Source of the DNA: Kitasatospora sp. MAA4
Lineage (GTDB): Bacteria; Actinomycetota; Actinomycetes; Streptomycetales; Streptomycetaceae
NCBI RefSeq assembly: GCF_029893355.1
Contig: NZ_JARZAI010000016.1
Span: forward strand, 124,001 to 188,000
Reading direction: 5' to 3'
DNA: 64,000 bases
The translations under genes and the position numbers were made by a program. Shown here piece by piece: positions 7,918 through 15,455 of the stretch (position 1 is the first letter of the stretch; each line of letters begins with the position of its first letter). A model generated the notes under the pieces. It was not told where the DNA came from and did no database searches. It saw only the letters and a list, made by a program, of their open reading frames with translations.

Positions 7918-8946
7918 TCAGTGCTTGACCGTCGGCATGCCGACGGTCACCAGCACCCGGTCCGTCGCCGTCGCGGACGGCAGCGCCTTCCAGCCGTCCG
8001 CCGAGCGGTCCACCCGCCACGCCTTGCCGTCGAAGGCCACCGAGCCGATGCCCAGCTCCTGCGCGTGCGCCACCGACCACTGCGCAACCGCCCAGCCGCT
8101 CTGCAACTGCGCGTCGGCCCCGGCGTCGGTGCTCGCGTTCGGGGCCGGGGTGAGCGCCAGGGTGTCGGCGGCGGAGGCCCCGGGGTCCGCCGAGGGCGTC
8201 GCCGCGCCCGTCGAGGTGACCGGCGCGGCGCTCACCGCACGGCCGAACTCGCGGCGCACCCGGTCGGTGACCAGCTGGGCCGCACCGGCGCCCGGCGCCG
8301 ACGGGCTGGGCGACGCGCTGACGCTGTCGGCGGCGGGCGCGCTGTCCGCCGTGGAGAACTGGTGCACCGTGCAGGTGAAGGAGGCCGGCGCGCGCCCGGT
8401 CAGCGCCGAGGCGAGCATGTCGGCGTTGGCCTCGTGCTTGGCGTAGGCGTCCGGGTAGCCGCTCTTCTGCACCGCCTGGGCGGCGTCGGTGAGCGGCAGC
8501 CGCGCGTACCCCGGCACCTTCACCAGCGCGTCCAGGAACTTGTTGGTGGAGTACACCGGGTCCTGGATCTGCTGGGCGGTGCCCCAGCCCTGCGAGGGCC
8601 GCTGCTGGAAGAGCCCGAGCGAGTCCCGGTCGCCGCCCTCCAGGTTGCGCAGCTTGGACTCCTGCAGCGAGGTGGCCAGCGCGATGGTCAGCGCCCGCTC
8701 GGGCAGCCCGCGGGAGATGGTGACCGCCGCTATGGTCGCCGCGTTCGAGCCCTGCTCGATGTCCATCGTCACCGGCTTGCCGCCGGCCGGCGTGACGGCG
8801 CAGCCCTCGGGCGCCACGGCCGCCTGCTGCCGGTTCCAGATCAGCAGACCCGCCACCACGGCCGTGGCCAGCAGCAGTACCGTCAGCACCCAGCGGATCG
8901 GCCGTCGCCGTCGCCGTCGACCGGTCGCTTCCTCGTCGATGGCCAC
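7918..8946 (-). CDS. membrane-anchored lysozyme-fold (transglycosylase-like) protein
   Basis: About 342 residues. A basic cytoplasmic stretch (GRRRRRRPIR) leads into one membrane helix (VLTVLLLATAVVAGLLIW). Outside is a domain of about 150 residues that resembles transglycosylase/resuscitation-factor folds: ATSLQESKL supplies a candidate catalytic Glu, and DSLGLFQQRPSQGWG is the usual conserved loop. The C-terminal half is a Pro/Ala/Ser linker and a small beta domain. GTG 8946 has AGGGG 5 nt upstream; GTG 8949 and 8961 are alternatives. Peptidoglycan remodelling is inferred, not proven. Confidence 0.72.
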   Translation of the reverse strand: MAIDEEATGRRRRRRPIRWVLTVLLLATAVVAGLLIWNRQQAAVAPEGCAVTPAGGKPVTMDIEQGSNAATIAAVTISRGLPERALTIALATSLQESKLRNLEGGDRDSLGLFQQRPSQGWGTAQQIQDPVYSTNKFLDALVKVPGYARLPLTDAAQAVQKSGYPDAYAKHEANADMLASALTGRAPASFTCTVHQFSTADSAPAADSVSASPSPSAPGAGAAQLVTDRVRREFGRAVSAAPVTSTGAATPSADPGASAADTLALTPAPNASTDAGADAQLQSGWAVAQWSVAHAQELGIGSVAFDGKAWRVDRSADGWKALPSATATDRVLVTVGMPTVKH

Positions 8947-9093
8947 CACGGCCCCTCTCACCTCGCGTTGTTACCGCACACCGTACTCAGTCACCACAAA
9001 CTCGGACGACTGTGCGGTGTGATGCGGTTGCGCAGCGCGGCCGCGCCGCCCGGCGACCAGCCGCTACGGCCGCTGACGCTAGGCTTGACGACC

Positions 9094-10182
9094 ATGACGA
9101 GCCCGAACAGAGCACCGGCCGCCCTGGACCTCACCCTGGACGGCGGTGCGCTCACCGCGCAGCTCGTCGACTTCCCCTCGGTCAGCGGGGACGAGCAGGC
9201 CCTCGCCGACGCCGTGGAGGCCGCCCTGCGCGGCTACCCGCACCTCACCGTCGACCGCTACGGCAACAACGTGGTGGCCCGCACCCAGCTCGGCCGCACC
9301 GAGCGGGTGCTGCTCGCCGGCCACCTGGACACCGTGCCGATCGCGGACAACCTGCCCTCGTACGTCGAGGGCGACCTGCTCTACGGCTGCGGCACCTCCG
9401 ACATGAAGTCCGGCGTCGCCGTCCAGCTGCGGCTGGCCGCGACGCTGGCCGAGCCCAACCGCGACCTCACCTTCGTCTTCTACGACTGCGAAGAGATCGA
9501 GGCGACCCGCAACGGCCTCGGCCACCTCGCCCGGCAGCACCCCGACTGGCTGGCGGCCGACTTCGCCGTGCTGATGGAGCCCAGCGGCGCGGTGGTGGAG
9601 GGCGGCTGCCAGGGCACCCTGCGGGTGAAGATCACGCTGACCGGCGTCCGGTCCCACGCGGCCCGCAGCTGGCTCGGCGACAACGCCGTGCACCACGCCG
9701 CGGAGGTGCTCGGCCGGCTCGCGGCCTACCAGCCGCGCCGGGTGGAGATCGACGGACTGGAGTACCGCGAGGGCCTCAACGCGGTCGACATCCGCGGCGG
9801 GGTGGCCGGGAACGTGATTCCGGACGAGTGCGTGGTGACCGTCAACTTCCGCTACGCGCCCGACCGCAGCGAGGCCGAGGCCGAGGCGCACGTGCGCGAG
9901 GTGTTCCAGGGCTTCCCGGTCGAGGTGACCGACGCCGCCCCCGGCGCCCTGCCGGGCCTGGCCCAGCCCGCCGCCCAGGCCTTCCTCGCCGCCACCGGCG
10001 GCACCGCCCGCGCCAAGTACGGCTGGACCGACGTCGCGCGCTTCAGTGCGCTCGGTGTCCCCGCCGTCAACTACGGCCCCGGCGACCCGAATCTCGCCCA
10101 CAAGCGCGAAGAGCACTGCTCGCTGGCGGCGATCGCCGAGTGCGAGCAGCGGCTGCGCGACTGGCTCAGCGCCACCGACTGA
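9094..10182 (+). CDS. dapE: succinyl-diaminopimelate desuccinylase DapE
   Basis: A 362-residue M20-family zinc amidohydrolase that should cleave N-succinyl-LL-diaminopimelate to LL-diaminopimelate and succinate. Metal-binding and catalytic signatures are AGHLDTVP, GCGTSDMKSG and DCEEIEA, followed by the dimerisation domain (about residues 175-285) and the last ligand near the C-terminus (HKREEHCSL). ATG 9094 has no Shine-Dalgarno sequence, and a TAGGCT -10 hexamer ends 8 nt before it, so the mRNA is probably leaderless. DapC, the previous enzyme of the pathway, is encoded upstream. Confidence 0.94.
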   Translation: MTSPNRAPAALDLTLDGGALTAQLVDFPSVSGDEQALADAVEAALRGYPHLTVDRYGNNVVARTQLGRTERVLLAGHLDTVPIADNLPSYVEGDLLYGCGTSDMKSGVAVQLRLAATLAEPNRDLTFVFYDCEEIEATRNGLGHLARQHPDWLAADFAVLMEPSGAVVEGGCQGTLRVKITLTGVRSHAARSWLGDNAVHHAAEVLGRLAAYQPRRVEIDGLEYREGLNAVDIRGGVAGNVIPDECVVTVNFRYAPDRSEAEAEAHVREVFQGFPVEVTDAAPGALPGLAQPAAQAFLAATGGTARAKYGWTDVARFSALGVPAVNYGPGDPNLAHKREEHCSLAAIAECEQRLRDWLSATD

Positions 10183-10214
10183 CTCGCGTTCGCCTGCCGG
10201 TCACCGGACCGCCC

Positions 10215-10248
10215 GCCCGCCGTTCCCCCCGATACGGGTGCGGCGGGC
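10215..10248 (+). terminator. probable dapE terminator
   Basis: An 8-bp GC stem (10215-10222 with 10241-10248) encloses a second CCC/GGG stem. It is 33 bp after the dapE stop and runs up to the -10 region of the next gene. Confidence 0.45.
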
Positions 10249-10261
10249 GTAGTGTTTCGCC

Positions 10262-11101
10262 ATGACAGGGAAATCAGCGCACGACGGCGCAGACGGACGG
10301 CACTTCGGCCACGGGCCGGAGTTGGTGGAGAGCCCCGAGTTCGGTTCGGAGCCGGCGAAGAAGAGCGTTCCGGAGAAGCAGAAGGGCCCGGTGCTGCTGC
10401 GTCGGGACCAGGTCGTCACCAGCACCACCGACCAGCGGCTGCTGGACACCACGGGTCCGACCGACTGGCTGCACACCGACCCCTGGCGGGTCTGGCGGAT
10501 CACCTCGGAGTTCGTCGAGGGCTTCGGCGCGCTCGCCGAACTCCCGCCCGCTGTCAGCGTGTTCGGCTCCGCGCGGACGGCCGTCGACTCGCCCGAGTAC
10601 GCCGCGGGGGTGGCCATCGGCCGTGCCCTGGCGGAGGCCGGCTTCGCGGTGATCACCGGCGGCGGCCCCGGCGCGATGGAGGCCGCGAACCGCGGTGCCT
10701 CGGAGGCCGGCGGGCTGAGCGTCGGCCTCGGCATCGAGCTCCCGTTCGAGCAGGGGCTCAACGAGTTCGTCGACCTCGGCCTGAACTTCCGCTACTTCTT
10801 CGTCCGCAAGACGATGTTCGTGAAGTACGCGCAGGGCTTCGTGGTGCTGCCCGGTGGCCTCGGCACGCTGGACGAGCTGTTCGAGGCGCTGACCCTGGTG
10901 CAGACCAAGAAGGTCACCCGGTTCCCGGTGATCCTCTTCGGCACCGCCTACTGGGGCGGCCTGGTCGACTGGCTGCGGAGCACCCTGGTCGCCCAGGGCA
11001 AGGCCTCGGAGGCCGACCTCGACCTGTTCCACGTCACCGACGACCTGGAAGAGGTGCTGAAGATCCTGGCCGAGTGCCGCCGCCCGAACGGCGGGATCTA
11101 G
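10262..11101 (+). CDS. TIGR00730/LOG-family Rossmann-fold nucleotide hydrolase
   Basis: A 279-residue protein with the two LOG signatures, GGGPGAMEAANRGA and PGGLGTLDELFE. Family members act as cytokinin riboside 5'-monophosphate phosphoribohydrolases or as general nucleoside-monophosphate glycosidases. The N-terminal 75 residues are a charged, variable extension. ATG 10262 has no ribosome-binding site and a TAGTGT -10 hexamer ends 6 nt upstream, which suggests a leaderless transcript. The dapE-LOG-folP2 neighbourhood also occurs in mycobacteria. Confidence 0.9.
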   Translation: MTGKSAHDGADGRHFGHGPELVESPEFGSEPAKKSVPEKQKGPVLLRRDQVVTSTTDQRLLDTTGPTDWLHTDPWRVWRITSEFVEGFGALAELPPAVSVFGSARTAVDSPEYAAGVAIGRALAEAGFAVITGGGPGAMEAANRGASEAGGLSVGLGIELPFEQGLNEFVDLGLNFRYFFVRKTMFVKYAQGFVVLPGGLGTLDELFEALTLVQTKKVTRFPVILFGTAYWGGLVDWLRSTLVAQGKASEADLDLFHVTDDLEEVLKILAECRRPNGGI

Positions 11102-11105
11102 CGGA

Positions 11106-11969
11106 CTACGCGAGTCCCCGGCGGGCCACCGCCGGGGGGCGGGTGCCGCGGATCGACGCCACCATGTCGAGCACCTGCCGGGTCTCGGCCACCTGGTGCG
11201 CACGGTAGATCCGGGCGCCCAGCCAGGCCGAGACGGCGGTGGTGGCGAGCGTGCCCAGCAGCCGCTCGTCCACCGGCCGGTCGAGCGTCTCGCCGACGAA
11301 GTCCTTGTTGGAGAGCGAGACCAGCACCGGGAAGCCGGTCGCGGTCATCTCCGGCAGCCGCCGGGTGGCCTCCAGCGAGTGCCGGGTGTTCTTGTCGAAG
11401 TCATGGCCCGGGTCGATGATCAGCGCATCCCGCCGCACCCCGAGCGCGGCGGCCCGTTCGGCCAGCCCGACGGTGACCTCCAGGATGTCGGCCATCACGT
11501 CGGCGTAGCCGACCCGGTGCGGGCGGGTGCGCGGCTCGGCGCGGCCCGCGTGGGTGCAGACCAGGCCGACGTCGTAGCGGGCGGCGACCTCGGCGAGCTT
11601 CGGGTCGGCCCCTCCCCAGGCGTCGTTGAGCAGGTCGGCGCCGGCCTCGCAGACCGCCTCGCCGACCTCGTGCCGCCAGGTGTCCACGCTGATCACGGCC
11701 TCCGGGTGGCGCCCGCGGAGCTCGGCGACGAACGGGACGGTGCGGCGCAGCTCCTCCTCGACCGTCACCTCCTCGCCCGGCCCGGCCTTGACCCCGCCGA
11801 TGTCCAGGATCGCGGCGCCCTCGGCCATCGCGCGGTCCGCGGCGGCGAAGGCGGCCTCGTCGGCGAAGGTCGCACCACGGTCGAAGAACGAGTCGGGGGT
11901 GCGGTTGACGATGGCCATGATGACCAGCTCGTCCTCGCCGAACTCACGTGGTCCCAGCCGAAGTGCCAC
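11106..11969 (-). CDS. folP2: dihydropteroate synthase-like protein, FolP2 type
   Basis: A 287-residue TIM-barrel pterin-binding protein. It has the entry motif in a changed form (MAIVNRTPDSFFD), the NDAWGG loop, the DPGHDFDKN loop and the C-terminal YRAHQV motif. Canonical DHPS reads N-V-T-P-D-S-F, D-P-G-(I/F)-G-F-G-K and S-R-K; here the last is S-N-K-D-F. These changes, and its place beside LOG and DivIVA genes, match mycobacterial FolP2, which as I recall lacks DHPS activity. GTG 11969 is preferred because AAGGAG lies 7 nt upstream; the frame is open to 12044. It converges with the LOG gene 4 bp away. Confidence 0.82.
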   Translation of the reverse strand: MALRLGPREFGEDELVIMAIVNRTPDSFFDRGATFADEAAFAAADRAMAEGAAILDIGGVKAGPGEEVTVEEELRRTVPFVAELRGRHPEAVISVDTWRHEVGEAVCEAGADLLNDAWGGADPKLAEVAARYDVGLVCTHAGRAEPRTRPHRVGYADVMADILEVTVGLAERAAALGVRRDALIIDPGHDFDKNTRHSLEATRRLPEMTATGFPVLVSLSNKDFVGETLDRPVDERLLGTLATTAVSAWLGARIYRAHQVAETRQVLDMVASIRGTRPPAVARRGLA

Positions 11970-12087
11970 CCGTCGCTCCTTCAGGTATCGATCCGCGGGA
12001 GCCCTGGTGCGATGATGGGGCCCCGGCCTTCCCAGGGACACCATGATCCCTCACGCGGCCGCATTCTCAGTGTCGGGAGGACAGCTC

Positions 12088-12537
12088 GTGTTCTGGGTGA
12101 TCGTGGTGGCGATGGCCGTGGTGGTCGGCGGTGCCGCGCTGGTGGCGCTGGGCGGCGGTGGCTCGTTGCCGGAGGCCGTGCAGGACCGGATCGCCGCCCG
12201 GCTGCCGCAGGAGCGGCCGCTGAACCGGCACGACGTGGACGAGATCCGGCTGCCGATGGCCGTCCGCGGCTACCGGATGGAGGAGGTCGACGACGTCCTC
12301 GACCGGCTCGGCGCGGAGCTGGCCTACCGGGACCAGCGGATCTCCGAGCTGGAGGCGGCGGTGGCCGTGCAGGGCGGCGCCCAGGCGGGGGAGACGGCGC
12401 TGCCGGGCTCCGAGCCGCTGCCGGGCCTGGAGGACTTCGCCGGCGTGGTCGACGCGGTGGCGGCCCCGGCCGGTGCGACCGCCGCGACCGCCCAGGGGAC
12501 GGCCGCCCACGCCGACCCGCAGGCCGTGGAGAAGTGA
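12088..12537 (+). CDS. DivIVA-domain membrane protein
   Basis: A 149-residue protein: one N-terminal membrane helix (VFWVIVVAMAVVVGGAALVAL), then a DivIVA-like motif (VRGYRMEEVDDVLDRLGAEL), a short coiled-coil segment and an acidic Ala-rich tail. GTG 12088 follows GGGAGGACA at good spacing; the frame is open upstream to an ATG at 12043 that overlaps the divergent folP2 frame and is less likely. It resembles mycobacterial Rv1209-type proteins in size and position. Septal or polar localisation is inferred from the motif. Its stop overlaps the tag start (GTGA). Confidence 0.83.
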   Translation: MFWVIVVAMAVVVGGAALVALGGGGSLPEAVQDRIAARLPQERPLNRHDVDEIRLPMAVRGYRMEEVDDVLDRLGAELAYRDQRISELEAAVAVQGGAQAGETALPGSEPLPGLEDFAGVVDAVAAPAGATAATAQGTAAHADPQAVEK

Positions 12538-13100
12538 CCGCCCTTCAGCCCGGCCCCGACGGCCTGCTGCGCTGCCCCTGGGGCAACGCCTCCGACGACT
12601 ACCGGGAGTACCACGACACCGAGTGGGGCCGCCCGGTGCACGGTGAGGACCCGCTGTTCGAGCGGATCTGCCTGGAGGCGTTCCAGTCCGGGCTCTCCTG
12701 GATCACCATCCTGCGCCGCCGGGAGGGCTTCCGGGCCGCCTTCGCGGGCTTCCGGATCGACGAGGTGGCGGCCTTCGGCCCGGCGGACACCGAGCGGCTG
12801 CTGCAGGACGCCGGCATCATCCGCAACCGGCTGAAGATCGAGGCGGCGATCGCCAACGCCCACGCCGCGCAGGCGCTGGACGGCGGCCTGGACGCGCTGG
12901 TCTGGCAGTTCGCCGGCGACCCGACGCGCCCGGCGCCGAAGACCCTGGCCGACGTCCCGGCGGTCACCGCGGAGTCGACGGCGCTGGCCAAGGAGTTGAA
13001 GCGCAACGGCTTCCGCTTCGTCGGCCCGACCACCGCCTACGCCCTGATGCAGGCCTGCGGGCTGGTCAACGACCATCTGGCGGGCTGCCACGCCCGTTGA
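12534..13100 (+). CDS. tag: DNA-3-methyladenine glycosylase I
   Basis: A 188-residue Tag glycosylase that removes 3-methyladenine from alkylated DNA. Conserved features are the N-terminal zinc Cys with CPWGN, YHDTEWGRP, the substrate pocket FQSGLSWITILRRR with the catalytic Glu upstream (LFERICLEAF), and the C-terminal GLVNDHLAGCH that supplies the remaining zinc ligands. It starts with GTG overlapping the DivIVA-domain stop by 4 bp. A second alkylation-related gene, an ATL protein, lies at 42923. Confidence 0.95.
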   Translation: MTALQPGPDGLLRCPWGNASDDYREYHDTEWGRPVHGEDPLFERICLEAFQSGLSWITILRRREGFRAAFAGFRIDEVAAFGPADTERLLQDAGIIRNRLKIEAAIANAHAAQALDGGLDALVWQFAGDPTRPAPKTLADVPAVTAESTALAKELKRNGFRFVGPTTAYALMQACGLVNDHLAGCHAR

Positions 13101-13133
13101 GCCGGTGGCCCCCAGGCGCGGCAGCCCGGGGGC

Positions 13134-13934
13134 TCAGCGGCCGACGTACTTCGGCTGCTCCTTGGCGACAAAGGCGCGCACCGCGATCCGGTGGTCCTCA
13201 CTGGCGCCCGCCAGGTTCTGCAGCTCGTCCTCCTTGTCCAGCGTCTCGCTCAGCGAGTGCGAGGCGCCGAAGTCCAGCGCGGCCTTGATCGCGCCGTACG
13301 CGACGGTCGGGCCCTCGGCCAGCTGCTGGGCGAACGCGCGTGCGGTGGCGGCCAGTTCGGCCGACGGGACGACACGGGTGGCGAGCCCGAGGGCGAGCGC
13401 CTCGGGGGCCTTGACGGTCCGCGGGAACATCAGCAGCTCGGTGGCCCGGGCGTGTCCGACCAGCCGGGGCAGCGTCCACGACGCGCCCGAGTCCGCAGTG
13501 AGTGCCACGCCCGCGAACGAGGTGTTGAAGCCGGCCGTGTCGGCGACGATCCGGAAGTCGCAGGCGAAGGCGAGCGAGGCGCCGGCCCCGGCCGCCACCC
13601 CGCCGACCGCGGCCACCGTCGGCTTGCGCATCCCGGTCAGCGCGCGCACCAGCGGGTTGTAGTGCTCCGAGACGGTCTTCAGCGGCGCCTCACCGGTCTC
13701 CTCGGCGCGCTTCAGCAGGCCCAGGTGCTCCTTGAGGTCCTGACCGACGCAGAACGCCCGGTCGCCCGCGCCGGTGAGCAGCACCGCCCGGACCGCCGGG
13801 TCGCCGGCGGCCTGGATGACGGTGTCCCGCAGCGCCACCTTGGTGGGCACGTCCAGCGCGTTCATCGCGTCCGGGCGGTTGATGGTGATGACGGCGAGGC
13901 CGCCGTCGAGCTCGTACAGCACGGAGTCGGACAT
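13134..13934 (-). CDS. enoyl-CoA hydratase/isomerase family protein
   Basis: A 266-residue crotonase-fold protein, close to PaaG-type enoyl-CoA isomerase/hydratases. Oxyanion-hole segments are AFCVGQDLKEH and AVGGVAAGAGASLAFACD. The second catalytic Glu of true hydratases is replaced in the region FAGVALTADSGASWTLPR, where an acidic residue (Asp) appears instead, which fits isomerases. ATG 13934 follows GGGAG. It converges with tag, 33 bp apart. A role in phenylacetate or fatty-acid degradation is possible, but no other pathway gene is nearby. Confidence 0.85.
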   Translation of the reverse strand: MSDSVLYELDGGLAVITINRPDAMNALDVPTKVALRDTVIQAAGDPAVRAVLLTGAGDRAFCVGQDLKEHLGLLKRAEETGEAPLKTVSEHYNPLVRALTGMRKPTVAAVGGVAAGAGASLAFACDFRIVADTAGFNTSFAGVALTADSGASWTLPRLVGHARATELLMFPRTVKAPEALALGLATRVVPSAELAATARAFAQQLAEGPTVAYGAIKAALDFGASHSLSETLDKEDELQNLAGASEDHRIAVRAFVAKEQPKYVGR

Positions 13935-14305
13935 CGTGGAGGGCTCCCGTTTCGGTCGATGGGCGGACCCGAGTCAGCATGCCGGAGCGCGGGAGGCTGC
14001 GGGAGTGTGAGGTAGCGCACCTTTCGGCGCGTCGCGCCACCGTGCCCCGGCGGGGCCGCGCGGGGCCGCGCATCCCGGCAGGGGCAGGCCGGGCGCGGCA
14101 TCTGATGCCGCTTCGTCCGCCGCGGCCATGGTGTTTCTGAGCGGTAATCAGCCGGTCTGGGAGGGTGTGGTCACTGGTGCGGAGAGAGTGACGTTGGTCA
14201 TCGGGGCGCTGAATGCGGGATAATGGCTTCCGATCAATGCGTTCGATACCTGCGGTGGACGGACTGCTGGTACGTAGCTGCGCGGTTGCAGGAAGGGGAA
14301 CGAGC
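13935..14305. other. 371-bp divergent promoter region
   Basis: This gap lies between the divergent enoyl-CoA hydratase and DUF3117 genes. The only recognisable element is the sigma-70-like promoter at 14194-14224; the rest shows no open frame, repeat or RNA gene. Confidence 0.5.
14194..14224 (+). promoter_or_regulatory. probable housekeeping promoter of the DUF3117 gene
   Basis: TTGGTC (14194-14199) and GATAAT (14219-14224) are separated by 19 bp. Transcription would start about 14231, giving a leader of about 75 nt before ATG 14306, which has a GGAAGGGG ribosome-binding site. Confidence 0.45.
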
Positions 14306-14473
14306 ATGGCGGCCATGAAGCCGCGGACGGGTGACGGCCCGCTCGAGGTCACCAAAGAGGGGCGGGGCATCATCATGCGCGTCCCGCTCGAAGGCGGCGG
14401 GCGCCTGGTGGTGGAGCTCACTCCGGACGAGGCAAGCGCCCTTGGTGAGGCTCTGAAGCAGGCCTGCGGCTGA
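14306..14473 (+). CDS. DUF3117 small conserved protein
   Basis: A 55-residue protein that belongs to the highly conserved actinobacterial DUF3117 family; the whole length matches the family pattern (MAAMKPRTGDGPLEVTKEGR at the start, VVELTPDEASALGEALK at the end). The function is unknown. ATG 14306 has GGAAGGGG at proper spacing, so the longer upstream frame is not used. In mycobacteria the family (Rv1211) sits in the same tag-to-sigE interval. A strong terminator follows. Confidence 0.92.
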   Translation: MAAMKPRTGDGPLEVTKEGRGIIMRVPLEGGGRLVVELTPDEASALGEALKQACG

Positions 14474-14506
14474 CTCCCGCGAGGCTTGGCATCTCCTGAG
14501 ATGCGT

Positions 14507-14555
14507 GCGGGGCCCGGCTTCGGATCGACGAGACGTCGACCGGAACGGGCCCCGC
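14507..14555 (+). terminator. terminator after the DUF3117 gene
   Basis: A 10-bp GC stem (14507-14516 with 14546-14555) encloses a second hairpin built on TCGAC/GTCGA and is followed by a T-rich run (CTCCCTTTTCCC). It also separates the converging O-methyltransferase gene. Confidence 0.88.
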
Positions 14556-14583
14556 TCCCTTTTCCCGACTTTCCCGACGTCTC

Positions 14584-15423
14584 CTAGCGGCGTACGGCGC
14601 AGAGCAGCCCGTCACTGACCGGCAGCAGCGCGGGCAGCAGCAGATCGCTCTCGCGCACCGCCTGCACCAGCTCGCGCACCGCGCGGGTGCGCGGGTCGTC
14701 CAGGGCCGGATCGGTCAGCCGGCCCTCCTGGAAGACCCCCTCGAAGCAGACCATCCCGCCCGGCCGCAGCAGCCGCAACGATTCTGCAAGATACGCCTGG
14801 GACTCGGCGGCGTCCGCATCGCAGAAAACCAGGTCGTACTGGCCGTCCGCCAGCCGCGGCAGCACGTCCAGGGCGCGCCCGGGGATGAAGCGCGCGCGGT
14901 TGGCCGCGAAGCCCGCCGCGAGGTAGGCCTCGCGCGCGAAGCCCTGCCGGACCGGCTCGGAATCGACGGTGGTCAGGATGCCGTCCGGCCGCATCCCGCG
15001 CAGCAGGTAGATCCCGGAGACCCCGGTGCCGGTGCCGATCTCGGCCACCGCCTTGGCCCCCAGGGCGGCGGCCAGCAGCCGCAGCGCGGCCCCGCCGCTC
15101 GGCCCGACGGCCCGCACGCCGGTCCGGGCGGACTGCGCCCGGGCGTAGGTCAGCACGGCGTCCTCGTCGACGTAGGTGTCGGCGAGGGTCGCGGCCGTGG
15201 GCCCGAAGTCGATGATGTGGTCCCTCAGGAGTAGGGGGCTGAGCTGGGCGGTTGTACCCGGCGGGACCGGTGGTCCCGGTGCGGTGCCGAGGGATGTCGA
15301 TATTTCCAGCCACAGATTACTGGCCGGGTGGGAACCGCGTCCGGTGGCGGGCCGTTCTTCCGGTGAGAGTGGTCGCGGGATGTCGCTGGAGGTCGCGCGC
15401 GGTTCGGCCCGACGAATGAGCAC
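14584..15423 (-). CDS. class I SAM-dependent O-methyltransferase
   Basis: The frame allows 279 residues, but the recognisable protein starts at about residue 66 (LRDHIIDFG). From there it is an O-methyltransferase-3 fold: AEIGTGTGVSGIYLL is the SAM-binding glycine loop, LTTVDSEP the acidic ribose-binding strand, and DLVFCDAD the active-site loop. The only canonical start is GTG 15423, without a ribosome-binding site. Homologues I remember begin near the conserved part, where only a CTG (15228) is available. The longer version would run through the predicted sigE promoter. Mycobacteria have an equivalent (Rv1220c) divergent from sigE. Confidence 0.82.
   Translation of the reverse strand: MLIRRAEPRATSSDIPRPLSPEERPATGRGSHPASNLWLEISTSLGTAPGPPVPPGTTAQLSPLLLRDHIIDFGPTAATLADTYVDEDAVLTYARAQSARTGVRAVGPSGGAALRLLAAALGAKAVAEIGTGTGVSGIYLLRGMRPDGILTTVDSEPVRQGFAREAYLAAGFAANRARFIPGRALDVLPRLADGQYDLVFCDADAAESQAYLAESLRLLRPGGMVCFEGVFQEGRLTDPALDDPRTRAVRELVQAVRESDLLLPALLPVSDGLLCAVRR
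15330..15356 (+). promoter_or_regulatory. ECF-type promoter in front of sigE
   Basis: GGGAACC (15330-15336) and CGTT (15353-15356) are separated by 16 bp, a near-perfect match to the GGAAC/CGTT pattern recognised by SigE-group ECF factors. It points towards the sigE gene and lies about 100 bp upstream of it, so positive autoregulation is likely. Confidence 0.65.
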
Positions 15424-15455
15424 ACTTTTATCCAGAACTGACGGGTGAGGTGGAT

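Noticed and set aside
13101..13133. Possible terminator between tag and the enoyl-CoA hydratase
   Set aside because: Only a 6-bp GCCCCC/GGGGGC pairing with a long loop can be drawn, too weak to list.
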